This document shows positions 1-8,413 of a DNA stretch of 64,000 bases, one piece after another. Source of the stretch: Actinomadura livida (GTDB taxonomy: Bacteria > Actinomycetota > Actinomycetes > Streptosporangiales > Streptosporangiaceae); assembly GCF_014648675.1 (NCBI RefSeq), contig NZ_BMRO01000001.1, positions 308,696 through 372,695 of the forward strand. Direction: 5' to 3'. Below the pieces are notes generated by a model that ran no database searches, had not been told where the DNA came from, and worked only from the letters and a program-made list of their open reading frames with translations. The number at the start of each line of letters is the position of its first letter. Within the stretch, counting starts at the first letter, position 1. The position numbers were made by a program, and so were the translations under genes.

Positions 1-2
1 GT

Positions 3-1262
3 CCCGTCGCCGACATCGCGCCGTGGCTCGCGGCGCCCAAGGTCGACCGGCACACCCGCGTCTGGATCGGGAACGGCTGGGTCCAGTCCGCCGTCCGCAG
101 CCTGTTCGCCCCCGACCCGGGCCGGTCGCTGGGGTCCAGGCTCCGTTCCGCGTTCCAGAGCTGGGACGAAGAGCCCGCGGGCACCCGCATACCGCTGATG
201 GAGCGTTTCCTCCTCTGGCGGATGCGCGAGATCGGATCCGCCCTGGGCCGGGTGCCGCTGCTGCTCGCGACTCCGACCGAGGGCGGCGGCCACGTCGCCC
301 CGGACGTCCTGCTGGACCGGCTCGAACGGCTGGCGGAGGCCGGGGCCGAGCCGGCGCGGTCCGACCTGCTGCAGGCGCTGCTCCGCCTGCCCCGGGAGAC
401 CGACCCGTCCGCCGCGGCGCGCGCGAAGGCGCTGACGTCCAAGGCCGGCCGGACCGCGGCGTCCTGGCTCGCCCGGGGCGGCCTCGGCGACCCGGCCGTG
501 GAGTGCGAACTCGGCAAGGCGGACCCGGCGCCCGGCGGCCGGCGGCGCGTTGTCGCGGACCGCCTGGCCATCCGTGTCTCGTCCACGCCGGACACGACCG
601 CGGACCCCGACATCGCCTACCTGTGCACCCTTCCCGAGGGGAACCGGACGTACTTCCCGCCGCTGCGCTTCGACGGGCTCGGCGGCTTCTGGCCGTCCGT
701 CCTGCCGTCGCACCGCGAGGTCACCGCCGCCCACCTCCTCCCCCACATCGCGGCAACCGCCGACTACGACTGGGGGCTGGGTCCCGTGATGCACGACCTG
801 GCGGAGGCGGACGGCCCCGCGGGCCCGGCGACCGCGGCGCTCCTCGCCCTCGCGCTGACGAGCCCGCACGACCGGGTGGGCGCCGACGCCGTCGGGGCGT
901 TCCTGGTCCTCAGCGCCCAGGGCGCCCTCCCCGCGGCCGAGACCGGCACGGCCCTCGGCAGGCTCGCCGTCCTCGACGGCGTCCCCCTGCCGCGCATCGT
1001 GCGGGCCCTGACCGAGGCGGCCGACGCAGGTGCGGGCGCCGGCGTCTGGGCGACGCTCGCCGCCGCCCTGCCGCACCTCCTCCCCGGTCCCGGCGAGTCC
1101 GCCGCGGCCGGCGCCCCGGCCCTGCTCACCCTGGCGACCCGCGCAGCCGAGACCACGGGGGCGAAGGGGACGATCCCCGCCGTCGCGGACGTGGCCGCCC
1201 GGGGCGGTTCGACCCGCCTGGTCACGGAGGCCGCCCGCCTCCACCGGACCCTTGCAACGTGA
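3..1262 (+). CDS. DUF6493-like protein, C-terminal part
   Basis: The reading frame is open from the first bases of the window, so the true start lies upstream and at least 419 residues are present. The part seen is a helical, Ala/Leu-rich repeat-like protein. It includes the stretch CTLPEGNRTYFPPLRFDGLG, which resembles the C-terminal part of the large actinobacterial DUF6493 proteins. The function of that family is unknown to me. There is no signal peptide, membrane segment or catalytic motif in the visible part. An ATG at 198 could be mistaken for the start, but coding character continues in frame before it. The family assignment is tentative; that it is a real coding region is secure. Confidence 0.6.
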   Translation, partial: PVADIAPWLAAPKVDRHTRVWIGNGWVQSAVRSLFAPDPGRSLGSRLRSAFQSWDEEPAGTRIPLMERFLLWRMREIGSALGRVPLLLATPTEGGGHVAPDVLLDRLERLAEAGAEPARSDLLQALLRLPRETDPSAAARAKALTSKAGRTAASWLARGGLGDPAVECELGKADPAPGGRRRVVADRLAIRVSSTPDTTADPDIAYLCTLPEGNRTYFPPLRFDGLGGFWPSVLPSHREVTAAHLLPHIAATADYDWGLGPVMHDLAEADGPAGPATAALLALALTSPHDRVGADAVGAFLVLSAQGALPAAETGTALGRLAVLDGVPLPRIVRALTEAADAGAGAGVWATLAAALPHLLPGPGESAAAGAPALLTLATRAAETTGAKGTIPAVADVAARGGSTRLVTEAARLHRTLAT

Positions 1263-1336
1263 TGGCGGCCCTTGGTGTTGACCAATGCGACTGGTGTTGA
1301 CCCCGTGGGACGCTGGACACACCGGAAGGAGCGAGC

Positions 1337-1879
1337 ATGACCGAGACACTCGCGTTCGGCACGGTCGAGACCGTGCTCGGCCGCCTGCTCGTCGCCGAGA
1401 CCGAGGCGGGGGTCGTGTCGCTGCACTTCCGCGACACGCCCGCGAACCGCGCCCGCACCGCGAAGGCCGCGGGCCTTCCCGTGGTGGAGGCCCCGGGACG
1501 GCTGGCGCCGGTCCTGTCCGGCCTCCGCGACTACTTCGCGGGCGATCTGAAGGACTTCGAGGTCCCGATCGACTGGCGCCTCGCCTCCGACGTCCAGCGG
1601 CGGGTACTGGGGACGCTGTACGACTCGGTCCGGTACGGGCAGGTCGTCACCTACGGCGAGCTCGGCGACCGCAGCGGCACGGGCCTCCACGCGCAGGTCA
1701 TCGGGCAGGTGATGGGGTCCAACCCGATCCCGCTGATCGTCCCCTGCCACCGGGTGGTCGCCTCGAACGGCCTCGGCGGCTACAGCGGCGGCTCCGGGGT
1801 CGAGGTGAAGCGCTGGCTCCTCACCCTGGAGGGCGCGATCCCGGCCACCCTCGACTGGGACATCACGCGCGCGCCCTGA
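1337..1879 (+). CDS. ogt: methylated-DNA--protein-cysteine methyltransferase
   Basis: A suicide DNA-repair protein that moves the alkyl group from O6-alkylguanine onto its own cysteine. The active-site motif PCHRVVAS is present with the acceptor at Cys137, followed by the conserved GGYSGG. At 180 residues it has the usual Ogt/AGT length, with an N-terminal ribonuclease-H-like domain and a C-terminal helix-turn-helix DNA-binding domain. The start is ATG at 1337 behind AAGGAG at 1326-1331. It is followed after 57 nt by a TetR gene that appears to have its own promoter, so it is probably transcribed alone. Confidence 0.95.
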   Translation: MTETLAFGTVETVLGRLLVAETEAGVVSLHFRDTPANRARTAKAAGLPVVEAPGRLAPVLSGLRDYFAGDLKDFEVPIDWRLASDVQRRVLGTLYDSVRYGQVVTYGELGDRSGTGLHAQVIGQVMGSNPIPLIVPCHRVVASNGLGGYSGGSGVEVKRWLLTLEGAIPATLDWDITRAP

Positions 1880-1924
1880 CGGCGCCGGGGAAACGGCGGC
1901 TTACCCGGGCGCGGCCGGGAATCG

Positions 1925-1930
1925 TAGGAT
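1925..1930 (+). promoter_or_regulatory. -10 element of a leaderless TetR gene
   Basis: TAGGAT ends 6 nt before the GTG at 1937. This spacing puts the transcription start at the start codon. No Shine-Dalgarno sequence is present, which supports a leaderless mRNA. Confidence 0.55.
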
Positions 1931-1936
1931 GGCGGC

Positions 1937-2521
1937 GTGCCGAAGATCAGTGAGGCGACCGTCGCGGAGCACCGGGCGCGGCAGTTGCGGACGCTGCTCG
2001 ACGCCGCGCGGGCGCTGGTCGCCGAGGAGGGCATCGAGGCGCTGTCGCTGGCGGAGCTGGCGCGGCGCGTCGGGCTGTCGCGGCCGAGCCTGTACGAGTA
2101 CTTCCGGTCGAAGGACGACCTCGTCGCGGCGATCGTCGAGGCCGAGCTGCCCCGGTGGGCGTCCCTCGTCGAGGAGGCGCTGCAGGGCCCCGGCGACCTG
2201 GAGGGCAAGGTCGGGGCCTACATCCGCGTGCAGCTCGGGGTGATGACCGACGGGCGGCACGCCGCCGCGGTCGCGCTGGCCGAGCACGCGCTCGCGGAAC
2301 CGGCCCTCGAACGCATCCGGACGGGCCACGCGCAGCTGCTGCGGCCGCTCGTCGCCGCCCTGGAGGAGGCCGGCGTCCCCGGCGCCGAGCTGCGCGCCGA
2401 GCTGATCCAGGGGATGGTCGACGCGGCGGCGCGGCTCGCGCAGCGGGCGCCGGGCGACGCCGAGGCCATCGTCGCGGCGACGCTGGCCCAGGCGACGCGG
2501 GGGCTGCGCCAGGGGCCCTAG
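1937..2521 (+). CDS. TetR/AcrR family transcriptional regulator
   Basis: A one-component repressor-type regulator of 194 residues. The N-terminal helix-turn-helix is clear (LSLAELARRVGLSRPSLYEYFRSKDDL, about residues 34-57), followed by a helical ligand-binding domain. The GTG start at 1937 has no Shine-Dalgarno sequence but a TAGGAT -10 hexamer 6 nt upstream, so it is probably leaderless. Its TAG stop overlaps the stop of the convergent SDR gene within a shared CTAG at 2518-2521. The ligand and targets cannot be inferred; the ogt or SDR genes next to it are only candidates. Confidence 0.92.
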   Translation: MPKISEATVAEHRARQLRTLLDAARALVAEEGIEALSLAELARRVGLSRPSLYEYFRSKDDLVAAIVEAELPRWASLVEEALQGPGDLEGKVGAYIRVQLGVMTDGRHAAAVALAEHALAEPALERIRTGHAQLLRPLVAALEEAGVPGAELRAELIQGMVDAAARLAQRAPGDAEAIVAATLAQATRGLRQGP

Positions 2522-3432
2522 GAGGCGGCGGCCGCGTAGGCGACGCCGGTGAGGGTCTCGGAGACGTCCCAGAGGCGCTCCGCCTGCCCCGGGCGGTTCG
2601 CCTGCGGGGGCGTGACCACTTCGGTGGGGGCCCCGCGGTACTGGAGGATGCGGGGGCCGTAGCAGGCGCCTCCGTGGACGTCCGGGGCCGCGGCGGCGTA
2701 GAGGGACGGCAGGGCGCCCGCGGCGGCGGACTGGGCGATCACGGCGTTGCCGATGCCGGCGGCCTTCTCCATGAGCGTGCTGCCCTGCATCCGGGGACCG
2801 GTCTGCTGGAGGTTGGTGGCGGCGTAGCCGGGGTGCGCGGCGAGGCTGGTCACCTCCGGGACGCGCCGGTCCAGTTCCCGCGCGAAGACCAGGTTGGCGA
2901 GCTTGGACTGGGCGTAGGCGGACCACTTGCGGTAGCGGCGCTCGCTCTGCAGGTCGTCGAAGTCCAGCCGCCCGGACCACGCGAACGCCGAGGTGACCGT
3001 GACCACGCGGGGCGACGGCGCGGAGCGCAGCGCGGGCAGCAGGAGCCCCGTGAGGGCGAAGTGCCCGAGGTGGTTGGTGCCGAACTGCATCTCGAAGCCG
3101 TCGGCGGTCGTGCGGTGCGGGATGGCCATCACCCCCGCGTTGTTGACCAGGAGGTCGACGGACGCGTCGCCGTACCGGGCCGCGAACGCGCGGACCGAGG
3201 CCAGGTCGGCGAGGTCGAGGGACGCGAGGACGAGGTCGGCGTCCGGCGCGGCCGCCCTGATCCGGTCGAAGGCCGCCTGGCCGCGCTCGGCGCTGCGGCA
3301 GGCCAGCACGACGGACGCGCCGTGCCGGGCGAGCTGCAGCGCGGTGTGGTAGCCGAGGCCGCTGTTGGCCCCGGTGACGATCGCCCGCCGGCCCCGCAGA
3401 TCGGGGATGTCGCCTGCCGTCCACCCGCGCAT
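2518..3432 (-). CDS. short-chain dehydrogenase/reductase
   Basis: An NAD(P)-dependent oxidoreductase of 304 residues, of the retinol-dehydrogenase/WW-domain-oxidoreductase-like SDR group. Visible motifs are the dinucleotide-binding TGANSGLG near the N terminus, NNAG, the catalytic Ser in VTVTSAF and the catalytic YAQSK. I chose the ATG at 3432 because GGAGGTG lies just upstream of it; an in-frame ATG at 3450 would add six residues without a better ribosome site. It converges on the TetR gene with a 4-nt stop overlap. The substrate is unknown. Confidence 0.92.
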   Translation of the reverse strand: MRGWTAGDIPDLRGRRAIVTGANSGLGYHTALQLARHGASVVLACRSAERGQAAFDRIRAAAPDADLVLASLDLADLASVRAFAARYGDASVDLLVNNAGVMAIPHRTTADGFEMQFGTNHLGHFALTGLLLPALRSAPSPRVVTVTSAFAWSGRLDFDDLQSERRYRKWSAYAQSKLANLVFARELDRRVPEVTSLAAHPGYAATNLQQTGPRMQGSTLMEKAAGIGNAVIAQSAAAGALPSLYAAAAPDVHGGACYGPRILQYRGAPTEVVTPPQANRPGQAERLWDVSETLTGVAYAAAAS

Positions 3433-3541
3433 CGGGCACCTCCACGTCATATCGCGACTCCACCGCGGCTACACAAGTTAGACGTGTTCTCGAATAGCGG
3501 ACAACCCGGCGGCGATGTGGCGCGGTTCACACACCGCCGGA

Positions 3542-3565
3542 CGCGCCCTCCCGAGGGAGGGCGCG
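3542..3565 (-). terminator. hairpin downstream of glutathione peroxidase
   Basis: A perfect 11-bp inverted repeat (CGCGCCCTCCC and its complement, 2-nt centre) begins 7 nt after the stop of the glutathione peroxidase gene. There is no U-tract, as is usual for GC-rich actinobacterial terminators. Confidence 0.6.
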
Positions 3566-3572
3566 CCGGTTC

Positions 3573-4061
3573 TCAGGACGGGAGGTTCTCCTCGATGGCG
3601 GTGACGACCTCGGCCGCCTCGGGCTCGGCCTGGGGCGCGAAGCGCGCCGCGACCGAGCCGTCGGGGGCGACCAGGAACTTCTCGAAGTTCCAGCGGATGT
3701 CGCCGGTGTGGCCCTCGGCGTCGGGGGTGCCGACGAGGTCCCGGTAGAGCGGGTGGCGCCCGTCGCCGTTGACCTCGACCTTCTCGGTCATCGGGAACGT
3801 GACCCCGTAGGTCGCCGAGCAGAACTCGGCGATCTCGTCCGCGGTGCCGGGCTCCTGCCCCATGAACTGGTTGCAGGGCACCCCGAGGACGGTGAAGCCG
3901 CGTTCCGCGTACCTCTCCTGCAGCCGCTCCAGGCCGGAGTACTGCGGGGTGAGGCCGCACTTGGAGGCGACGTTGACAATGAGCACGGCCTTGCCCCGGT
4001 ACTGGCCGAGGTCCGCGGGTCCGCCCCGCAGGCCGTCGATCTCTACGTCGAAGACAGACAT
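3573..4061 (-). CDS. glutathione peroxidase family thiol peroxidase
   Basis: Reduces hydroperoxides in the cytoplasm. The peroxidatic residue is Cys35 in NVASKCGLTPQY (cysteine, not selenocysteine). The family tetrad partners appear in PCNQFMGQE and WNFEKFLV. At 162 residues it is a normal monomeric bacterial GPx. Actinobacteria generally use thioredoxin or mycothiol systems rather than glutathione, so the reductant is probably thioredoxin; that is family knowledge, not visible here. The ATG at 4061 is preceded at 7 nt by TAGGAT on the minus strand, so the gene is probably leaderless and has its own promoter. Confidence 0.95.
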   Translation of the reverse strand: MSVFDVEIDGLRGGPADLGQYRGKAVLIVNVASKCGLTPQYSGLERLQERYAERGFTVLGVPCNQFMGQEPGTADEIAEFCSATYGVTFPMTEKVEVNGDGRHPLYRDLVGTPDAEGHTGDIRWNFEKFLVAPDGSVAARFAPQAEPEAAEVVTAIEENLPS

Positions 4062-4068
4062 GAGGCCG

Positions 4069-4074
4069 ATCCTA
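4069..4074 (-). promoter_or_regulatory. -10 element of glutathione peroxidase
   Basis: TAGGAT on the minus strand ends 7 nt before the ATG at 4061. This is leaderless-type spacing with no Shine-Dalgarno sequence. Confidence 0.55.
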
Positions 4075-4115
4075 GGAGATCACCCCCCGTGACCGGCCAC
4101 GTCCTCGATCGTCCG

Positions 4116-4143
4116 GCCGCCGCCGGACGGGTCCGGCGGCGGC
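4116..4143 (-). terminator. strong hairpin after the first mini membrane protein gene
   Basis: A perfect 12-bp stem (GCCGCCGCCGGA and its complement) with a 4-nt loop starts 6 nt after the stop at 4150. It lies before the gpx promoter, so it probably ends the small transcript. Confidence 0.65.
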
Positions 4144-4149
4144 GCGGCC

Positions 4150-4305
4150 TCAGGTGCCCAAGGCGTTCACGAACGCCGCGAGCTGACTGCCCGCCTCGCC
4201 GAGCTGGCTGAAAGCGTTGTTGACCACGTTGGCCGCGTCCGTGGGCGAACTCAGCAAGTAGAAGATGACGAACGCGATAGCCACATAGCGGAGGTTCTTC
4301 TTCAT
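4150..4305 (-). CDS. mini membrane protein, copy 1 (51 aa)
   Basis: A 51-residue protein starting MKKNLRYVAIAFVIFYLLSS. One hydrophobic segment (about residues 6-20) is followed by a short amphipathic tail with VNNAFSQLGEAGSQLAAFVNAL. It is clearly paralogous to the gene at 4476-4634: both share the pattern IAF-x2/3-Y-x2-S-x-P-x2-AA-x2-VNNA-x3-LG-x-A-x2-SL/QL-x2-F. It has its own ATG, a modest GGGA ribosome site and a strong hairpin just after the stop. The function is not recognised; I believe similar peptides occur widely in actinomycetes. It is too short for most automatic gene calls. Confidence 0.7.
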   Translation of the reverse strand: MKKNLRYVAIAFVIFYLLSSPTDAANVVNNAFSQLGEAGSQLAAFVNALGT

Positions 4306-4430
4306 CCGTACGCCGTCCCTGGTTGTAGCGCAGCGACACAACTGACCCGATCCAATTGTGCCCAGGCGCGTCTGCCCGCAAAGCGCGATTTTACTGTGAC
4401 GCCGAGGCAACCGCTTGGTGGCCGTGCACG

Positions 4431-4453
4431 AAGAAGCCCCGCACCGCGCGGGG
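4431..4453 (-). terminator. intrinsic terminator after the second mini membrane protein gene
   Basis: On the minus strand a CCCCGC/GCGGGG stem with a 5-nt loop is followed by CTTCTT. It lies 23 nt downstream of the stop at 4476. Confidence 0.65.
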
Positions 4454-4475
4454 TACGGGGCCAGGGAGCCGTCCG

Positions 4476-4634
4476 TCAGCTCGGGATGGCGCTCATGAAC
4501 TGCGACAACGACTCGGCGGCGGTACCGAGCCCGCCCAGGGCGTTGTTGACGAGTCTCGCCGCGCCCTCGGGTCTGCTGATGACGTACCACACCCCGAACG
4601 CGATGCCGGCGATCTTCATGTGCTTCTTGTTCAC
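4476..4634 (-). CDS. mini membrane protein, copy 2 (52 aa)
   Basis: A 52-residue open reading frame read directly from the minus strand, starting with GTG at 4634 (GTG AAC AAG AAG, matching the ATG AAG AAG start of copy 1) behind a weak GAGGGTGG. It has one hydrophobic segment (KIAGIAFGVWYVIS), then RPEGAARLVNNALGGLGTAA and ESLSQFMSAIPS. An internal ATG at 4619 is an alternative start. It is a tandem paralogue of 4150-4305, each copy with its own terminator-like hairpin, which argues that both are expressed separately. The function is unknown. Confidence 0.65.
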   Translation of the reverse strand: MNKKHMKIAGIAFGVWYVISRPEGAARLVNNALGGLGTAAESLSQFMSAIPS

Positions 4635-4719
4635 TGCAACCACCCTCTGCGGTCAGATGACTACGGAGAGTGTTTCCCAGTGCCGCCCCATCAGAGATCA
4701 ACGGCACGCAAAGAGACGG

Positions 4720-5016
4720 TCAGGTCCCGTTGGCGTGCTCGGCGAGGTACCGGATGTAGAGCGGGCGGAGCGCGTCCGCCAGCTCCCCCTCGCCCGCGTG
4801 CGTGAACTCCTCCAGCAGCGACAGGCCGTGCACCATGTCGAACTGGGCGCGGCCGACCTCGCCCAGGGACGCCGCCGCCGCGGGGATCGCGCGCAGCAGC
4901 TCCCAGAGGAAGCCGACGTCGCGCCGCTCCTTCGCCAGGGCCATCGCGCGCTCGTACAGCTCCTTGGACGGCAGCCCGTCCAGCTCGGCGGCCCCGCCGG
5001 GCGTCACGTCGGACAT
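4720..5016 (-). CDS. conserved hypothetical helical protein (98 aa)
   Basis: A soluble, largely alpha-helical protein without cysteine, signal peptide or membrane segment (for example LWELLRAIPAAAASLGEVGR). I do not recognise a domain. It looks like one of the small conserved actinobacterial proteins of unknown role. TAGAGT lies 6 nt before the ATG at 5016 on the minus strand, so the gene is probably leaderless. It follows the LCP gene on the same strand but has its own promoter. Confidence 0.8.
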   Translation of the reverse strand: MSDVTPGGAAELDGLPSKELYERAMALAKERRDVGFLWELLRAIPAAAASLGEVGRAQFDMVHGLSLLEEFTHAGEGELADALRPLYIRYLAEHANGT

Positions 5017-5022
5017 GCTCCG

Positions 5023-5028
5023 ACTCTA
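5023..5028 (-). promoter_or_regulatory. -10 element of the 98-aa protein gene
   Basis: TAGAGT on the minus strand ends 6 nt before the ATG at 5016, with no Shine-Dalgarno sequence. Confidence 0.5.
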
Positions 5029-5074
5029 ACCGCGCCGGCGCCGTCCTGCCGCGCGCACGTCCTCCGGAGCGCGC

Positions 5075-6256
5075 TCACTTCTTCTGGATGACGTCCTGCG
5101 GGATCGCCTGGTCCTGCTTGAGCGCCTCGAAGAGCCTGGTCGCCTTGGCCTTGTCCCAGGTGATGTACGAGCCGACGCCCGCCGCGCTGCCGCCGCCGCC
5201 GATCGGGACCGTCGTCGACACGCCGTCGCCGCCGCTGACGCCCTTCATCGCCCACATCATGCGGACCAGGTGGTGCAGGTGGTCGCCGTCGTCCACGAGG
5301 AAGTTGCTGGTGGAGTTCATCGCGAGCGGGATGCTCCGGAACGGGTTGAGCATCGTTCCCGGGCTGGCCGCCTTCTTCATCAGCGCGCCGAAGAACTGCT
5401 GCTGGTTCTCCACCCGCTGGAGGTCGGCGCGGGCGTAGGCGCGCGTCCGCACGTAGCCGAGCGCCTGGGCGCCGTCCAGCGTCTGGCAGCCGGCCTTGAG
5501 GTTCAGCCCCGCCTTCGGGTCCTTGATGTCCTCCTTGACGCACATGTCCACGCCGCCGACGGCGTCGACCACGCCGACGAAGCCGCCGAAGCCGATCTCG
5601 GCGTAGTGGTCGATGCGGATCCCGGTGGCCTCCTCGACGGTCTGGACGAGCAGCTTGGGCCCGCCGAACGCGAACGCCGCGTTCAGCTTGTTGCGGCCCT
5701 TGCCGGGGATCGGGACGTAGGAGTCGCGCGGGAGGCTGATGAGGGACGTCCCGCCGGAGCCGTAGTGCAGCAGCATCATCGAGTCGGTGCGCCGTCCCGG
5801 CGTGAAACCGGTCTTCAGCTTGCGCTGCTCGGCCTTCGACAGGCCATCGCGGCTGTCGGAGCCGACGATCAGCCAGTTCGTCCCGGGGGTGTCGGCGACC
5901 CGGCCGGGGTAGTCGACGAGCACGGACTCGCGCTTCAGCCGCGAGTCGAGGTAGAAGTAGCCGCCGACGAGGACCAGCAGCAGCACGACCACGATGGCGC
6001 CGAACACCCGCCCGCCGCGGCGGCGCCTGCGGCGCCGGGGCGGGGGCCCGCCGTACGCGTCGCCCTGGTCGTACCGGCCTCCGCCGCGAAGCTGGTCGCC
6101 GGCGTACGGGTCGTCGTACGGATCGTAGGGGTCCCCGCGCCGTTCCCGCCCGTAGGCCGCGGGCTGGTGGTGCTCCGCCCGAACGGAGTGGTGCCTGCTG
6201 CGAGCCACGCGTTCGCCCTCCTTGCGTGTCCAGCCCTCCGGCCAGCGGTCGCTCAT
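5075..6256 (-). CDS. LytR-CpsA-Psr (LCP) family protein
   Basis: LCP enzymes move glycopolymers (arabinogalactan or teichoic-acid type) from a polyprenyl-phosphate carrier onto peptidoglycan at the outer face of the membrane. This 393-residue protein has a charged, Tyr/Asp-rich cytoplasmic N terminus, an Arg cluster, one membrane helix (about residues 82-103) and an extracellular LCP domain. LCP motifs include GSDSRDG, RTDSMMLLH, SLPRDSYV, NAAFAFGG and ALGYVRTRAYARADLQRVENQQQF, where the conserved Arg/Asp residues bind pyrophosphate. The ATG at 6256 has TAAGGT 7 nt upstream, indicating a leaderless start. Confidence 0.93.
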   Translation of the reverse strand: MSDRWPEGWTRKEGERVARSRHHSVRAEHHQPAAYGRERRGDPYDPYDDPYAGDQLRGGGRYDQGDAYGGPPPRRRRRRRGGRVFGAIVVVLLLVLVGGYFYLDSRLKRESVLVDYPGRVADTPGTNWLIVGSDSRDGLSKAEQRKLKTGFTPGRRTDSMMLLHYGSGGTSLISLPRDSYVPIPGKGRNKLNAAFAFGGPKLLVQTVEEATGIRIDHYAEIGFGGFVGVVDAVGGVDMCVKEDIKDPKAGLNLKAGCQTLDGAQALGYVRTRAYARADLQRVENQQQFFGALMKKAASPGTMLNPFRSIPLAMNSTSNFLVDDGDHLHHLVRMMWAMKGVSGGDGVSTTVPIGGGGSAAGVGSYITWDKAKATRLFEALKQDQAIPQDVIQKK

Positions 6257-6263
6257 GCCGTAG

Positions 6264-6269
6264 ACCTTA
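6264..6269 (-). promoter_or_regulatory. -10 element of the LCP gene
   Basis: TAAGGT on the minus strand ends 7 nt before the ATG at 6256, with no Shine-Dalgarno sequence. Confidence 0.5.
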
Positions 6270-6412
6270 GACTTCCCGCGCGTTCCCCGCGTCCTTCTCC
6301 TGCATGATTGTCCGCTGGTACAAATCACCGCTGTATGTGACACATGAAGCGGAAAGCATCCTCCCTGGGACGCACACTGCCCTTGGCGGGCAGGACGTGC
6401 GGAGGGCGACGC

Positions 6413-8413
6413 ATGGGTACGCGACGGCGGTTTTCCAGACGGGCCGGGTCGGGCGGGCGGAGGGACCGGCGTCCCCGGGGAGCCCGCCCCGAGGCGGCCG
6501 GGCTGCCGGAACTGACCACGCACACCTGGCACGCCAAGGACCTGGAACTGGCCGAGACCGGCCTCGTCACGGTGGCGCGGCGGCTCCCGGCGGTGATCGC
6601 GCAGGCCACGCGGCTGGCCTGGCGGGCGAGCCCCGCCGACACGGCCGCGACGATCTCGCTCAACCTCCTCGCGGGGGTCTTCACGGCGTTCTGGCTGCTG
6701 GCGACGACCGGCGTCCTCACGGCGCTGTTCAGCGCCGGGCCGACGCCCGACCGGGTCCGCGACGCGCTGCCGTCGCTGGCGCTCGTCGCGGGCGCGGTGG
6801 CGCTGCGCGCCGGGCTGCAGGCGTGCGCGGGCTGGTCGCAGTCGCGGCTGAACCCGCAGGTCCAGCGGCTCGCCGAGCTGCGGCTGTACGAGGCGACGAC
6901 GGCGGTGCACCTGGCGGCGCTCGACGACTCCGACTTCCTCGACGAGTTGCAGCGCGCGCAGACGCGCGGCATGACGTCGGCGCCGCGGGTCGTCCAGCAG
7001 GCGGTGGACGTGCTCACGGGGACCGTCGGGATGGCCGCGGCCGCGGGGACGCTCGGCGTGCTGCACCCGCTGCTGCTGCCGCTGCTCCTGCTGACGGCGC
7101 TCCCGGAGGGCTGGGCGTCCGTGCGCAGCGCCCGGATGCAGTACCTGACGATGCTCTCGCTGGTCGAGGTCGCCCGCCGCAAGTGGATCCTGTCCGACCT
7201 GATGGTGCAGCGGGAGCACGCCGCCGAGGTGCGCTCGTTCACCATGCGGCCGTTCCTGCTGGAGCAGTACGACCGGCAGGCCGCCCACCAGCGCGGCGTC
7301 GAGCTCGACCTCGCCCGCCGCCAGACCGTCGCGAAGGTCAGCGGGGACGTGCTGAAGGGCATCGCCACGGCGGCCGTCTACATCGCGCTCGGGTTCATGC
7401 TGTGGAACGGCGCGGTGCCGCTGGCGGTGGCGGGCACGGCGGTCCTGGCGATCAGGTCGGGCCAGTCGTCCCTGGTCAACCTGGTGTTCGCGGTCAACCA
7501 GTGCTACGAGGAGGGCCTGTACTTCGGCGACTACCTGTCGTTCTGCGAGAAGGCCGAGCGGCGGATCCCGCGGCGCGCCCTCCCCGCCGCGCCCGAGGCG
7601 CACGGCCGGCTCCCGGACGACTTCGGCCGCATCCGCGTCCGGGACGTCATGTTCACCTACCCGGGCGCGGACGCACCGTCCCTCAACGGCATCTCGCTGG
7701 ATCTGCGCAGGGGCGAGGTGGTCGCGCTCGTCGGCGAGAACGGCTCCGGCAAGACGACCCTCGCCAAGATCATGGCCGGCCTGTACGACCCGGACGCCGG
7801 CGAGGTCGGGTGGGACGACGTGCCGCTGACGAAGGTCCCCCCGCAGGAGGTGTGGGAGCGGATCGCCGTCATCGCCCAGAACTACACGCACTGGCCGATG
7901 ACCGCCCGGCAGAACATCACCATGGGACGCGGCGGCGAGCACGTCCCCGGCGGTGCCGAGAGCCCGGCGCTGCTCGCGGCCGCCCGCGCCTCCGGGGCCG
8001 ACGAGGTCGTGGACGGGCTCGCCCGCGGCTACGACACGCTCCTGGACCGCCGGTTCAAGGGCGGCGCCGAGCTGTCGGGCGGGCAGTGGCAGCGGCTCGC
8101 GGTCGCGCGCGGCTTCTTCCGCGACGCGCCGCTGCTGATCTGCGACGAGCCGACCGCCGCCCTCGACGCGCGCGCCGAGCACCAGCTGTTCGAGCGGATC
8201 CGCACGCACGCCGACGGCCGGACCGTCCTGCTGATCACGCACCGGCTCGCCAGCGTCCGCTACGCCGACCGCATCTACGTCCTGGAGCACGGCAAGGTCA
8301 TCGAGGAGGGCGACCATGCCGCGCTGATGGCCCGGGGCGGCGTGTACGCCGACCTGTACTCCCTCCAGGCCGCCGCCTACGCCGCCGCGCCCGCGGGCGA
8401 GCCGGACGTCTAG
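6413..8413 (+). CDS. ABC transporter, fused permease and ATPase
   Basis: A half-transporter of the exporter type, 666 residues. A basic, Arg-rich N terminus is followed by a six-helix membrane domain (about residues 60-360), then the nucleotide-binding domain with Walker A GENGSGKTT, signature LSGGQWQRLAVARG, Walker B LLICDEPTAALD and the H-loop ITHRLAS. It presumably works as a homodimer since no partner half is adjacent. I chose the ATG at 6413 because GGAGGG lies 6 nt upstream; an in-frame ATG at 6344 has no ribosome site. Its stop shares CTAG (8410-8413) with the convergent AAA gene. The substrate is unknown. Confidence 0.92.
   Translation: MGTRRRFSRRAGSGGRRDRRPRGARPEAAGLPELTTHTWHAKDLELAETGLVTVARRLPAVIAQATRLAWRASPADTAATISLNLLAGVFTAFWLLATTGVLTALFSAGPTPDRVRDALPSLALVAGAVALRAGLQACAGWSQSRLNPQVQRLAELRLYEATTAVHLAALDDSDFLDELQRAQTRGMTSAPRVVQQAVDVLTGTVGMAAAAGTLGVLHPLLLPLLLLTALPEGWASVRSARMQYLTMLSLVEVARRKWILSDLMVQREHAAEVRSFTMRPFLLEQYDRQAAHQRGVELDLARRQTVAKVSGDVLKGIATAAVYIALGFMLWNGAVPLAVAGTAVLAIRSGQSSLVNLVFAVNQCYEEGLYFGDYLSFCEKAERRIPRRALPAAPEAHGRLPDDFGRIRVRDVMFTYPGADAPSLNGISLDLRRGEVVALVGENGSGKTTLAKIMAGLYDPDAGEVGWDDVPLTKVPPQEVWERIAVIAQNYTHWPMTARQNITMGRGGEHVPGGAESPALLAAARASGADEVVDGLARGYDTLLDRRFKGGAELSGGQWQRLAVARGFFRDAPLLICDEPTAALDARAEHQLFERIRTHADGRTVLLITHRLASVRYADRIYVLEHGKVIEEGDHAALMARGGVYADLYSLQAAAYAAAPAGEPDV

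Noticed and set aside
2155..3747. A 530-codon plus-strand frame over the TetR and SDR genes
   Set aside because: It spans two genes with real motifs and codon bias; the composition is shadow-like.
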